Counted from the stretch's first letter, positions 34,822 to 44,567 are shown. The stretch is 64,000 nt of DNA from Cellvibrionaceae bacterium (GCA_021151695.1 JAGKWU010000014.1:80554-144553); one strand, 5' to 3'. Notes: generated by a model not told the origin, from the sequence alone. A program made the numbers and translations.

Positions 34822-34904
34822 GATATAGATCGACTCTCGGCCTTCAACGGTGGAGGCTGAGATTTAATTATGTTATCCGCTACATCCAATCAACAATTTT
34901 CAGA

Positions 34905-35240
34905 TTGTTTGATCACCCTCCGCAACCCTCCGCGAGCCAGATAATTCACAATCTCTCTGGCTTGGTTATGTGTTTGAGTTTATTAATGGCAAACATATTG
35001 TGGGTTGCGCGTGGCAAGCGCTTTGGCATCAGTGCACATTTTCAAAAGCTATCGCTGCTCACTCTGATCATCACTTTGGTGACGCTTCCCTTAATGGGCG
35101 CGGGTATTCAATGGGGTTTGTTCGGCGTTTTCCAGCGGATTAATTACGCTGCACAGGTGATTTGGTTGATGGGATTGGCGCTGCAGTTGTTGAAGCTGCA
35201 GCGCACTAAACTGCTATTGCTCGAAGAGCGGTTTAATTGA
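34905..35240 (+). pseudogene. Remnant of a DUF998-type membrane protein
   Basis: A 111-codon open frame with three hydrophobic segments. IIHNLSGLVMCLSL and GLFGVFQRINYAAQVIWLMGL resemble the C-terminal half of DUF998 integral membrane proteins, which are normally about 200 residues. There is no ATG or ribosome-binding site (only a TTG at 34905), and the upstream frame shows no matching N-terminal half. It also overlaps the convergent M48 gene by 27 bases. A 5'-truncated pseudogene is the best reading; a short functional membrane protein is not excluded. Confidence 0.5.
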
Positions 35241-37115
35241 CAATAATGTAATGGTTTTGCGAAAACTCTTATAGGTGCTGTTGTTAAGGTTTACGATAAA
35301 AGCTGAAAAAGGAAGTTCTACCTTGCTCAAACGCTGAAGTACCTGATTACTTTTATCACCCAATGTCCAGCGGGATATTTCGACAGCCACTACATAATCG
35401 TGAAGCTTTGGGTTGTGTTTGGATGGGCGCTTTAGTAGATACAAATTTTTAATGTGCTCCAGGTTTGGTGCTAATAGGGCTTTTACTTTCTCTATTTCAT
35501 GCTCGTCGAGGTCATGGCTGATCAGGGTTGCGTTTGCCGGCAAGGAAGAAAACTCTTTGTTGATGTTTTGTGTCAACTCATAATAGTTGATCCATTTCTG
35601 GCGATAGAACTCCACTTTTTCGTCACTCTTTCCCTGGTAAAAGCCGATAAGAATTTCGCAAGCGGAGGGAATGGCTTCTTCATCCTTTTCCATGACGTAA
35701 TCAAGATCGGCTGCGCCACGCTCATTTTTCTGCTCTAGCAAAATAAGTCCCCGGCGATAACGGGCAGAAATATGCTCAGGAAATTCATCGGCAAAAGCAA
35801 TGAATAAAGCGCTTTTGTCCAACTCGGAGTCCAGTTCATTTTCCAATACCAATAGCTGCCAGTGATCATCTCTATCGGGGTCTTGTTTGCTGCGCAGCTC
35901 GGCAAGTTTTTGATGTTGCTCCTGAGTGTGTTTGTGTTGTGCCTCCCAGTTTTCAGCAATGTCTCTTTGCCATGCACTGTCAAATTCACTGGCAATTTTT
36001 GTCAGTGAGGATTGCAGCCAAATATCACTGGCCGCCTGTTGTTGTGGTAATAGGGAAACCGCCAATTGTTCGTCAGGGATAAAGCCAATAGCGTTTAAGC
36101 GGTCAACGAGTGCAGGGTGAGTATCAAAATGATCTGTTTTAAGTTGGCGAGCCTGAGCAAAATAATGATTGCGCTTTTCTTCATCCAACTTCTGTGTAAG
36201 TGAGTCTCGCCAAAAGCTGCTCAAATTATCTAACGGGTTAGCCTGCTGGCCGGCAAGTTTTTGGATACCTGGCCAGAATTCCTTTTGCTGAAACTCAGCA
36301 GCTATTTGCGTGCGTATCAGGGCATGGGCCGTTGCATCTGCACCCACCAGTTCAACCGACAAACTATCCGCGATGTATTCGTTGTGGCGCGCGTAAACAA
36401 AGGTATAAGCATTAAAATAGGGAGCATAGGCACTAAATAAACGCGTAATCAGTCGTGACCCCCAATCTTCCCATTGTTGGGATAACTCCTGCAGTTGACC
36501 CCAGGTGCTGCGGAAGCGATAAATAAATCCACCGAGTCGGCTATGGTGGCCAGAGAGATGTCCATACTCATGGGCGATAACAGCAAGGGCTTCTTCTTCA
36601 CTTAAGAGTTGTAGGAGTGGTAAACCAAGGATCAGATAATTTTGTTCCCAGCCCAGCAGACCGAAACGTGGGTGCTGCACTATGGCGGCGTTAAGTTCGT
36701 TGGTGAGAAGCACATGATGAATGGCTGGTCCCCCAGTGCGTTGGCGCAATTCCGCAATTCGCGCGAATAAGTCCGGAGCTTCGTCCTTGGCGAGCTTTCT
36801 ACCCTGCGGCGCAGGAAAGCGGGAGAACAGCATTTGAAAGGATGCTTTAAGCATCACCCAGCAGGGGACCAGCATCAGAAAAAGTAACTTACCAAACTTG
36901 GCCACGAGCAATAGTGCTTTACCTCCAGTGGCGACCACCAGAAAGCCCAGTCCGATAAGAATGGCCAACGGAAAGATCGCAAATAAAACTGCGGCGCCGA
37001 GTACCGCAAAACCCAAGGCAGCAACCAGCAATACTTTGATCATATAGGCGCGTGGGTTGAGGGTTGCTTCTTGCTCGAGTTTGGTGATCAGCGCTTCGAA
37101 TTTTTGATAATTCAT
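35214..37115 (-). CDS. M48-family metallopeptidase, membrane-anchored
   Basis: A 633-residue zinc peptidase. Two hydrophobic segments (about 26-62 and 66-95) precede the peptidase domain. The zinc-binding motif is HEYGH (His182, Glu183, His186) and the third ligand is probably in NEYIADSLS about 60 residues later. The C-terminal half is helical and charged, with a possible TPR-like region and no known domain name. It resembles the larger HtpX/Ste24-like proteins found in gammaproteobacteria; a membrane or envelope protein quality-control role is likely. It stands alone between a convergent remnant and an XRE regulator on the same strand 133 bases upstream. Confidence 0.85.
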   Translation of the reverse strand: MNYQKFEALITKLEQEATLNPRAYMIKVLLVAALGFAVLGAAVLFAIFPLAILIGLGFLVVATGGKALLLVAKFGKLLFLMLVPCWVMLKASFQMLFSRFPAPQGRKLAKDEAPDLFARIAELRQRTGGPAIHHVLLTNELNAAIVQHPRFGLLGWEQNYLILGLPLLQLLSEEEALAVIAHEYGHLSGHHSRLGGFIYRFRSTWGQLQELSQQWEDWGSRLITRLFSAYAPYFNAYTFVYARHNEYIADSLSVELVGADATAHALIRTQIAAEFQQKEFWPGIQKLAGQQANPLDNLSSFWRDSLTQKLDEEKRNHYFAQARQLKTDHFDTHPALVDRLNAIGFIPDEQLAVSLLPQQQAASDIWLQSSLTKIASEFDSAWQRDIAENWEAQHKHTQEQHQKLAELRSKQDPDRDDHWQLLVLENELDSELDKSALFIAFADEFPEHISARYRRGLILLEQKNERGAADLDYVMEKDEEAIPSACEILIGFYQGKSDEKVEFYRQKWINYYELTQNINKEFSSLPANATLISHDLDEHEIEKVKALLAPNLEHIKNLYLLKRPSKHNPKLHDYVVAVEISRWTLGDKSNQVLQRLSKVELPFSAFIVNLNNSTYKSFRKTITLLSIKPLFEQ

Positions 37116-37248
37116 AGAGGTGTCCCTTTTGTGAGTATTATTTGTTTCCAGCGTTCTTTTCGTAGCTCAGCCCATCAACAGTAGCTCAGTTCATAAATAA
37201 TAGGCCAGTCCATGGAATAGGTAAATTGCTTTAGCGCTTCAGGTTTGA

Positions 37249-37983
37249 TTACTTCCGCAACAACGGCTCAAACAATCCATAACGCCAGTTGCGTACCGCC
37301 ATCACCACAGTCACGCCATTTCGTTTTTCCAGCGGCAAGGCCGCGTCATCGTTGTTGATATCGTCAAATTCGCGCGCGAGCTTTTTGAGTTTTCGCTGAA
37401 ACTCGCCATTGCTTTGTGGTGACAGGCTGCCGTTGAGTACCAACAAGCATTCCTCATCATTTTTAAATTTGCTTTTGAAAAATTCCTGTGCGATTTTTTC
37501 CTGGAAAAATTGTTGTATGGGGCCGTTCTCGCGCCAGCTGAAGTTGGTGGCGACCAATAGTTTTATTTTATTTTTTGGCAACAGCTCGATGATTTTTAAT
37601 TTATCCAGTTGTGCCAGTTTTTGGGTGCATTCGGCATCGCTGAGTTTGTAAAAGCTGGTGATGTTTTCCATGGTCCAGCGGTTGAGTACGCAAACTGTCA
37701 CTAACAAAAGTACCAGGTCGCAGGTGATTTCCTGCTCTTGCTCGACGCTGAGCTGCTGCAGGCGCGGCTGCTGCTCGTTCATCTGCTGCACCAGGTCGGA
37801 AATCTCCATATCCATTAATTGGCAGATCTGCTCCAGTCGTTGCAGGGAGATGTTTTGCTCGGAAAAAAGCCGCTTTACGCTGGCCTCGGTCAGCTCCAGT
37901 GCCGGGGCGATGCTGGCATAGGTGAGGCCGTGGGCCTTGAGGGCTTTTTTAAGGGCGGCGAGCAGGGAGTTGATCTGAGCCAT
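37249..37983 (-). CDS. XRE-type helix-turn-helix regulator
   Basis: A 244-residue DNA-binding protein. Residues about 5-65 form a Cro/C1-type helix-turn-helix (LTYASIAPALELTEASVKRL then LEQICQLMDMEISDLV). The C-terminal 170 residues show no recognised ligand domain but are mostly helical and charged. It is upstream of the M48 gene on the same strand and divergent from the large MFS/acyltransferase fusion at 38127, with 143 bases between; it could regulate either. No palindrome was assigned as its operator. Confidence 0.85.
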   Translation of the reverse strand: MAQINSLLAALKKALKAHGLTYASIAPALELTEASVKRLFSEQNISLQRLEQICQLMDMEISDLVQQMNEQQPRLQQLSVEQEQEITCDLVLLLVTVCVLNRWTMENITSFYKLSDAECTQKLAQLDKLKIIELLPKNKIKLLVATNFSWRENGPIQQFFQEKIAQEFFKSKFKNDEECLLVLNGSLSPQSNGEFQRKLKKLAREFDDINNDDAALPLEKRNGVTVVMAVRNWRYGLFEPLLRK

Positions 37984-38126
37984 AGGTCACCAAGGGCTGT
38001 AGGGTTAACCGAAAGTAGCAAAATACGCTACCGGTTGGGCACTTTAGCGCTACTTGGCAAAAAATAGTAGTAAATGTTGGTGGTCGCGGGCATGCTTGCC
38101 CCACTTTTAACAAGGAGATAGATGCT

Positions 38127-41100
38127 ATGCAGTCGCTGTTCAAGATCCGGGGCTTTTTGCCCTACGTCGTCATGTTGTTTATCAATGCCTTTGTGGACCT
38201 GGGGCATAAAATAATAATCCAGAACACCATCTTCAAAATTTACGACGGCCAAACCCAGGTGATTTTGACGGCGGTGGTTAACGCGCTCATCCTCATTCCT
38301 TTTATCTTGCTGTTTTCGCCGGCGGGATTTATTTCCGACAAATATCCCAAGCAAAAAGTGATGCGCTACAGCGCCTGGTTTGCGCTGGGTGCGGTCTTGC
38401 TGATTACCTTTGCTTACTATCAAGGTTGGTTCTGGGCCGCTTTCGCGCTCACGTTGATTCTTGGCGTTCAGGCTGCGATTTATTCGCCGGCTAAATACGG
38501 TTATATCCGTGAACTTGTGGGGGACCAGCAGCTCGCCAACGCGAACGGCGTAGTGCAAGCGGTGACTATAGTGGCCATTCTCGGCGGCACCTTTGTGTTC
38601 TCCGCTTTCTTTGAAAAATTGCTGAGTGGTTTGCGTTTGACTGAGACCACAATGCTGGTTAGTCACATAGCGCCTTTGGGTTGGATATTGGTGGGGCTTA
38701 CCGCATTGGAAGTGCTGCTCTCCTACAATTTGCCAGCCAAGCGCGAGCGCGACAGCAGCAAACATTTTTCTGCTGGTCAGTTTGTTACTGGCGGCTATCT
38801 CAAACAAAATTTAAAAATTATTTCTGGCAAGCGTGCCATCTGGTTGTCGATTGTTGGCTTGACGATGTTCTGGGCGGTATCGCAAGTTGTGCTAGCTTCG
38901 TTTCCTGCTTTTGCGAAAGATGTATTGCACGAACAAGACACGCTGGTCATTCAAGGCATTCTTGCTTGCACAGGTATTGGTATTATCCTCGGCTCACTCC
39001 TGGCTGGACGTCTCTCCAAAAATTATATCGAGTTGGGTTTGATTCCTGTCAGCGCCCTGGGTTTTGGTGTATTGCTCGGTATGTTGCCGGCACTTACCAG
39101 TCACATCCCAATGGCTTTTGCATTTTTGGCGATGGGTGTATTCGGTGGCCTGTTTATTATTCCGCTCAATGCGCTTATCCAATACCACGCGAAAGAAGAT
39201 GAGTTGGGCACGGTATTAGCGGGTAATAACTGGGTGCAAAATATCGGTATGCTCGGCTTTTTAGGCGTGACTATTTTGCTGTCATCTATTGGCATGACCA
39301 GCGCGCAATTGTTTGTACTGCTGATGGTAGTTGCACTTGCGGGTGCCGCTTACACAGTCTATGAATTACCTCACTCATTGACTCGTATAATTGCCAGCTT
39401 GCTGGTGTCGGGAAAATACAAAGTGGATGTAGTGGGCTTCGATCATTTGCCCAAAACCGGCGGTGCTCTGCTGTTGGGTAACCATATCAGCTGGATTGAC
39501 TGGGCCATAATCCAGATCGCCAGCCCGCGTCCGGTACGCTTTGTCATGCTGCGCAGTATTTATGAGCAGTGGTATTTAAAGCCTATTTTCAAATTCTTCG
39601 GTGTGATTCCAATTAGCAGTGGCCAGAGCAAAGAGTCCCTGCAAAAAATTAATGAATTGTTGAAAGCAGGCGAAGTGGTGTGTCTGTTTCCGGAAGGCGC
39701 TATCAGCCGTACTGGCTCGCTCGGATTATTCCACACAGGTTTTGAACGTGTAGTGGATGGTGTTGAAGGTGTGATTATTCCTTTCTATCTGCATGGATTG
39801 TGGGGCAGCCGTTTGTCGCGTGCCAACAGTGAGAAGTTGCGAAAAAATACCGCGCGCGGTTTACGCCGTGAAGTGATTGTCACCTTCGGTAAAGCCTTGC
39901 TGGTGGATACCAAAGCCGAAACTCTCAAACAAAAAATATTTGAATTGTCGTTTGATGCCTGGGAACATCGCGCAGACAGCTTTGATCCATTGCCCCTCGC
40001 CTGGATGCGCTCCGCCAAAGAACATTTGGGCGCGCCCTGTGTAATAGATACCAATGGTGTAGAACTTAGCCACGGAAAAATGATGGCTGCAGTAGCGACT
40101 TTTGCACGCAGCATGCGCAAGATCGACCGCGAAAAAAATGTGGCGATTTTATTACCTGCCAGCAGCGCCGCCATCATTGCCAACATGGCTGTGATGTTGA
40201 ATGGCCAAACGGCAGTCAACTTGAACTTTACGACCAGTGTTGCCGCTGTGCAGGCAGGCGCGAAGAATGCCGGCATTAAAACCGTGTATACCTCAGAAAA
40301 ATTTATCGATAAATTAAACAGCAAGGGCCTGGATACTGCTGCGATGCTACAAGGCCTCAATGTAATCTATCTGGAAGATCTGCAAAAACAATTACCCAAA
40401 GCCTTTTTGTTGTTCAGCTTTTTGCTTACCCGCGTTCTGTCAGCTAATGCCTTCTATCGTCTGTTTGGCCACAAAGTTAGCGTTAATGATCCGGCGGCTA
40501 TTTTGTTCTCCAGCGGCAGTGAAGGCACACCCAAAGGTATTGTGCTCAGCCATCGCAACTTTATGGCGAACATCAAACAAATTAGCGATGTATTGAAAAC
40601 TCGCGATGACGATGTGGTTATGGGTTCTCTGCCGCCCTTCCACTCTTTTGGTTTGACAGTAACGACTTTTCTGCCGTTGATTGAGGGTATCAGCGTTGTC
40701 TGCCATCCCGATCCTACGGATGTCGTGAATATCGCGAAAGCAGTTTCGCGCAACAATGTCACCATCATGTGTGCAACGGCGACGTTCTTGCGTCTGTACA
40801 GCAAAAATAAAAAAGTGCAGCCATTGATGCTTGATTCGTTGCGCATCGTAGTGGCGGGTGCAGAAAAGCTCTCTAACGATGTGCGCGAAGAATTCCACAG
40901 TAAATTTAATAAAGTGATCTACGAGGGCTACGGTGCTACTGAAACTACACCTGTAGCCAGTGTGAATATTCCCGACCAACTGGATTCTGGCGATTGGCAT
41001 GTGCAGGTGGGTAGCAAGCTGGGCACCGTAGGTTTGCCATTGCCAGGTTGCTCATTCCGTATTGTTGATCCTGTGAGCATGCAAACATTGCCCGTCAATG

Positions 41101-41585
41101 AAGACGGTTTGATTTTGATTTCCGGTACGCAAGTGATGATGGGTTATTTGAATGACGACGAAAAAACCCGTTCGGTTATTGTCGAGCTGGATGGTCGCCG
41201 CTGGTACAAAACCGGTGACAAAGGCCATGTGGATAGCGATGGCTTCCTGACGATTGTTGATCGCTACTCGCGCTTCGCCAAACTCGGTGGTGAAATGATT
41301 AGCCTGGGTGCGGTAGAGCAAGAAATTAAAAAGGTGATTAGCGAACCAGATGTGGAATTAGTAGCGGTCAATATCCCTGATGAGAAAAAAGGCGAGCAAG
41401 TAGTATTGCTGACAACGCTCGCTATTGAGGCGGATGAATTGCGCAAACGCCTGTTGGAGATCAATACCAGTGCCATGATGATTCCTTCCAGTGTGTTTAC
41501 GCTGGAGGCGATTCCGAAACTCGGTAGCGGTAAAACTGATTTCGGCAAGGCCAAGCAAGTAGCACTCGAACTGTCTGCAGCATAA
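38127..41585 (+). CDS. aas: MFS transporter / acyltransferase / acyl-ACP ligase triple fusion
   Basis: An 1152-residue inner-membrane protein with three parts. Residues about 1-415 form a major-facilitator transporter resembling the lysophospholipid flippase LplT. Residues about 440-620 form a PlsC acyltransferase, with the H-x4-D motif in NHISWID (about 452). Residues about 630-1150 form an AMP-dependent ligase, with SSGSEGTPKG (about 795) and YEGYGATETTP. Together they would flip lysophospholipid inward and reacylate it using an ACP-bound fatty acid activated by the third domain, the role shared by LplT and Aas in E. coli. AAGGAG is well placed. Such fusions exist in other gammaproteobacteria. 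Confidence 0.92.
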   Translation: MQSLFKIRGFLPYVVMLFINAFVDLGHKIIIQNTIFKIYDGQTQVILTAVVNALILIPFILLFSPAGFISDKYPKQKVMRYSAWFALGAVLLITFAYYQGWFWAAFALTLILGVQAAIYSPAKYGYIRELVGDQQLANANGVVQAVTIVAILGGTFVFSAFFEKLLSGLRLTETTMLVSHIAPLGWILVGLTALEVLLSYNLPAKRERDSSKHFSAGQFVTGGYLKQNLKIISGKRAIWLSIVGLTMFWAVSQVVLASFPAFAKDVLHEQDTLVIQGILACTGIGIILGSLLAGRLSKNYIELGLIPVSALGFGVLLGMLPALTSHIPMAFAFLAMGVFGGLFIIPLNALIQYHAKEDELGTVLAGNNWVQNIGMLGFLGVTILLSSIGMTSAQLFVLLMVVALAGAAYTVYELPHSLTRIIASLLVSGKYKVDVVGFDHLPKTGGALLLGNHISWIDWAIIQIASPRPVRFVMLRSIYEQWYLKPIFKFFGVIPISSGQSKESLQKINELLKAGEVVCLFPEGAISRTGSLGLFHTGFERVVDGVEGVIIPFYLHGLWGSRLSRANSEKLRKNTARGLRREVIVTFGKALLVDTKAETLKQKIFELSFDAWEHRADSFDPLPLAWMRSAKEHLGAPCVIDTNGVELSHGKMMAAVATFARSMRKIDREKNVAILLPASSAAIIANMAVMLNGQTAVNLNFTTSVAAVQAGAKNAGIKTVYTSEKFIDKLNSKGLDTAAMLQGLNVIYLEDLQKQLPKAFLLFSFLLTRVLSANAFYRLFGHKVSVNDPAAILFSSGSEGTPKGIVLSHRNFMANIKQISDVLKTRDDDVVMGSLPPFHSFGLTVTTFLPLIEGISVVCHPDPTDVVNIAKAVSRNNVTIMCATATFLRLYSKNKKVQPLMLDSLRIVVAGAEKLSNDVREEFHSKFNKVIYEGYGATETTPVASVNIPDQLDSGDWHVQVGSKLGTVGLPLPGCSFRIVDPVSMQTLPVNEDGLILISGTQVMMGYLNDDEKTRSVIVELDGRRWYKTGDKGHVDSDGFLTIVDRYSRFAKLGGEMISLGAVEQEIKKVISEPDVELVAVNIPDEKKGEQVVLLTTLAIEADELRKRLLEINTSAMMIPSSVFTLEAIPKLGSGKTDFGKAKQVALELSAA

Positions 41586-41602
41586 AACTGAGGAATACCT
41601 TT

Positions 41603-42493
41603 ATGAAGCTTTGGATAAAATGGTTGCGTTGTTTTTCGGTTGGTTTATCGCTGATGTTATCCATGAGTATTTTGGTGGGTTGTGCATCCAGCCACCAAAA
41701 AACCAGCAAAAGTAGTGTGGTGGATTATCTATACCCAAAATCATCCAAGGTAAATATTGAGCCATCGGTGCCGCTGTTAAAACTGCCAATCAAATTGGGC
41801 ATAGCCTTTGTGCCAGAGGCTTCGGTGCTCAATGATAGCTACAGCTTTTGGGCGGGAAGCTCGGCGAGTGACTCGGCGCTTACTGAAACCCGCAAGATGA
41901 AAATTATCGAGGCTATGTCAGCCCATTTTAAAAAATATCCATTTATTGGCGAGATACAACAGATCCCTTCTAACTATTTAACGCCAGGGGGAAGCTTTGC
42001 CAATCTGGATCAAATTAAAACCATGTACGGCATAGATGTGATTGCGCTGGTCTCCCATGATCAGGTGCAATTTACCGACGAAGGCTTGCTGTCATTTAGT
42101 TATTGGACCTTGGTGGGCGTCTACGTTGTCTCAGGTGAGAAAAATGATACCAGCACGCTTATAGATACAGCGGTTTACGACATTGCCAGCCGCAAACTTT
42201 TATTTCGCGCTCCCGGTATTAGTAATGTAAAAGGACGTTCGACACCGGTAAACCTGAGTGAAGAATTGCGCAATGACAGTATCAAAGGTTTCGAGTCGGC
42301 AACTGTACAAATGATTGCCAACCTGGATGCACAATTGGCGAGCTTCCGTGAAAAAGTCAAAGAAAATCCGGAGCAAGTTAAGGTCATCAAATCGGCAAGT
42401 TATTCTGGCGGCGGTGGCGGTGCGCTGGATATATGGACGCTGGTCGCTATGGTATTTGCCGCAGTGGTTGTGCGCAGGATCAGTAAGCCATGA
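41603..42493 (+). CDS. Rhombotarget-type lipoprotein with GlyGly-CTERM-like tail
   Basis: A 296-residue lipoprotein (lipobox LVGC, Cys27). The C-terminus has SGGGGGALDIWTLVAM, a hydrophobic stretch and the basic end VVRRISKP, the tripartite GlyGly-CTERM pattern processed by rhombosortase; an N-terminal lipobox plus this tail is the rhombotarget lipoprotein arrangement. The middle is a mixed fold with no catalytic motif known to me. It follows the triple-fusion gene by 17 bases and is probably co-transcribed. No rhombosortase gene is in the window. Function unknown. Confidence 0.78.
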   Translation: MKLWIKWLRCFSVGLSLMLSMSILVGCASSHQKTSKSSVVDYLYPKSSKVNIEPSVPLLKLPIKLGIAFVPEASVLNDSYSFWAGSSASDSALTETRKMKIIEAMSAHFKKYPFIGEIQQIPSNYLTPGGSFANLDQIKTMYGIDVIALVSHDQVQFTDEGLLSFSYWTLVGVYVVSGEKNDTSTLIDTAVYDIASRKLLFRAPGISNVKGRSTPVNLSEELRNDSIKGFESATVQMIANLDAQLASFREKVKENPEQVKVIKSASYSGGGGGALDIWTLVAMVFAAVVVRRISKP

Positions 42494-42590
42494 TGCGCTA
42501 TCTGTTATTGGTGTTTGCGTTGGAGTTGGCGATGGGATTGGATGAAAATGTATTTCGTATTGGTCGGAGTTTATTTTTGCCGCAATAAAA

Positions 42591-42630
42591 AAGCCCGGTA
42601 TTCCACCAGGCTTATTGGTCTTTTTATTTT
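42591..42630. terminator. Terminator between rhombotarget lipoprotein and algR
   Basis: The stem AAGCC-C-GGT / ACC-A-GGCTT with the loop ATTCC is followed by a T-rich tract. A-rich sequence on the left makes it usable by the convergent algR transcript too. Confidence 0.75.
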
Positions 42631-42633
42631 AGG

Positions 42634-43371
42634 TTACATAAATTTCAATAATTCCTTCACGCTGCTTACATGGCGGCGGCTGATGATGGGACGCTGGTCG
42701 GTATCCGCCAAACGGATTTGATGCTGGCCCTGGGTTGCGCGCTCGATGGCTTCAATATGTTTTACAGAGACAAGTGCGTTGCGGTGGATACGGATAAAAC
42801 GCGGTGCAAATTCTTCTTCCAGTTCCTTAAGAGTTTCATCTAACAAATGTTCGCCATTGCGATGGAATACGGTGACGTATTTGTGGTCGGCAACGAAGTA
42901 GCGCACATCTTCCAGGGGAATTAACTCTATGCCACGACGGGTTTTTGCACTGATATGTGTGCGAGTTGTTTTGGGGTCGGATGTGGTTGGCTGAACCACG
43001 GCCAACTGAACCTTGTTGAGTTTTTGTGCTTTGGCGAGGGCTTCCTGCAACTGCTCTGCTTTGATGGGTTTGAGCAGATAACCCACGGCGCTGGTGCCGA
43101 AAGCATCCAGTGCGTATTGATCGAAGGCGGTACAAAAAATAATGGCTGGCGGGCATTCGAGCGCACTTATCTCGTGGGCCAGGGCCAAGCCATCTTTGCC
43201 GGGCATGCGCACATCCAATAGCACTACATCCGGGTCATGCTCATCTATAGCGGCCAGTGCTGATTCGGCGTCTTCTGCTTCCCCGACCAGATGATGCTCT
43301 TCGAGCTTTTCGATCATGCGGGCCAGGCGCTGGCGGGCCAGGGGTTCGTCATCAACAATTAAAATTTCCAT
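42634..43371 (-). CDS. algR: LytTR response regulator AlgR
   Basis: A 245-residue two-component response regulator. The receiver domain has the acidic pair in VDDEP, the phospho-acceptor Asp53 (LLDVRMPG) and Lys in LLKPIK; the C-terminal LytTR DNA-binding domain has the blocks RGIELIPLEDVRYF and FIRIHRNALVSV. It lies directly downstream of a LytS-type kinase gene, the same order as fimS/algZ-algR beside argH in Pseudomonas. In Pseudomonas it controls alginate, type IV pili and virulence; targets here are unknown. Confidence 0.93.
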   Translation of the reverse strand: MEILIVDDEPLARQRLARMIEKLEEHHLVGEAEDAESALAAIDEHDPDVVLLDVRMPGKDGLALAHEISALECPPAIIFCTAFDQYALDAFGTSAVGYLLKPIKAEQLQEALAKAQKLNKVQLAVVQPTTSDPKTTRTHISAKTRRGIELIPLEDVRYFVADHKYVTVFHRNGEHLLDETLKELEEEFAPRFIRIHRNALVSVKHIEAIERATQGQHQIRLADTDQRPIISRRHVSSVKELLKFM

Positions 43372-43387
43372 CTTTTAACTCATGGCA

Positions 43388-44539
43388 TTAGTTGACTGGA
43401 GCTGAAAACTTCAGCGGACAGAAAATATAGGTAGTAAACAAACCATTCTCGGCGCTCGACGACAGGCGCGCGCCATCGCCATAGTGTACGCGCAAACGGT
43501 GGCGAATATTATCCAGCGCCATACGGTTATGGCGTTGTTCATTGGGATTGTGACGCTGTTCATTGGCGTCAGAGTTGTTACCGGTTGGGGTGGTTACTTT
43601 TTTTCCTAGTGGATAGGGATTGGTAATGGCCACCATCAATTGATTTTTGGCTTGCGAAATTTTGATGGTCACAGTACCACCTTTGGGCATAGGTTCTATG
43701 CCGTGGAAGATGGCATTTTCCACCAGGGGTTGCAGCATGAGGCTGGGGATTTTGATGCGAGGATCCAGAGTGGCAATTTGCCAGTCCACCGTCAAACGCT
43801 TACCCATACGCAGTTGTTCTATCTCCAGATAGCGACGGCAAAGGGTCAGTTCGCGCTCCAGTGGAATCAGTGCCGGTTCGGCCAGGCTCGCGCGGAAAAG
43901 TTCGGCCAAATCTTCAATAACGCGCTCGGCCGTATCCGGGTCGGAGCCAATCAGGCTGGCGATGCTATTCATACTGTTAAACAAAAAATGCGGGCGTATG
44001 CGCGACTGCAATGCCTGTATACGCGCTTGCAGTTCGGCCTGCTGCTGGTTGCGCAGTGCCTGTTGCAGATAGAGATAGCGCAGGGCTATGCCGGCCAGAA
44101 TGGCGGCGGTAATCAGGTTTTCGAGCAGGCGCCAACCGTTAATAAAGAGATGTGTTCCTGGCAGACGACCGGGATTGAGCAGTTGCAGGGCTATTTGGCC
44201 CACCACTGATAACAACAGTGTCGTTAGCAGCACCGTACCATAGGCGGCCAGTCCGGCGCGCACAGGCGTCCAGCGGCGCAACCAGGGGCGCAGGCGGCAG
44301 ATGATGGCGCCGCTCAGCAGGCATATCCATTGGATCTGAAAGGAGTAGAGCGCAAGCAGATCCCAGTCGAAGATAGGCAGCATAGAGCTGTTAAGACTGA
44401 GTAGTATGGAAATCAGCTCGGCGGCCAGCACCATCAGCAGTACCGACTGGGCATTGCACAGGTTGGGCAGGAACTCCCCGAGGGGCCGGCCATTGTGCAA
44501 AGGATTATTGTGCTTGGGATTGTGCTTTAGGTCAGTCAC
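43388..44539 (-). CDS. algZ: LytS-type sensor histidine kinase AlgZ/FimS
   Basis: A 383-residue membrane sensor kinase. About four hydrophobic segments in the N-terminal 150 residues are followed by the His_kinase domain with the phospho-acceptor His in IRPHFLFNSMNSI, and a HATPase region with LQPLVENAIFHG. It lacks the usual N and G boxes of canonical kinases, as in the AlgZ group. I chose the GTG at 44539, which has GGAG upstream; an in-frame TTG at 44560 would add seven residues. It precedes algR by 16 bases in one operon and is divergent from argH. An odd Asn/His-rich stretch (SDANEQRHNPNEQRHNR) lies in the C-terminal ATPase region. Confidence 0.88.
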   Translation of the reverse strand: MTDLKHNPKHNNPLHNGRPLGEFLPNLCNAQSVLLMVLAAELISILLSLNSSMLPIFDWDLLALYSFQIQWICLLSGAIICRLRPWLRRWTPVRAGLAAYGTVLLTTLLLSVVGQIALQLLNPGRLPGTHLFINGWRLLENLITAAILAGIALRYLYLQQALRNQQQAELQARIQALQSRIRPHFLFNSMNSIASLIGSDPDTAERVIEDLAELFRASLAEPALIPLERELTLCRRYLEIEQLRMGKRLTVDWQIATLDPRIKIPSLMLQPLVENAIFHGIEPMPKGGTVTIKISQAKNQLMVAITNPYPLGKKVTTPTGNNSDANEQRHNPNEQRHNRMALDNIRHRLRVHYGDGARLSSSAENGLFTTYIFCPLKFSAPVN

Positions 44540-44567
44540 GGTGGCTCCAGCGCCAGTCAAATAGGGC

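Noticed and set aside
37150..37200. GTAGCTCAG-like strings reminiscent of tRNA D-arms.
   Set aside because: No acceptor stem, anticodon loop or T-arm could be built around them.
42490..42588. A 31-32 codon open frame starting with ATG overlapping the rhombotarget lipoprotein stop, tested as a rhombosortase remnant.
   Set aside because: Too short; no rhomboid motif (GxSG or catalytic His). It ends just before a terminator.
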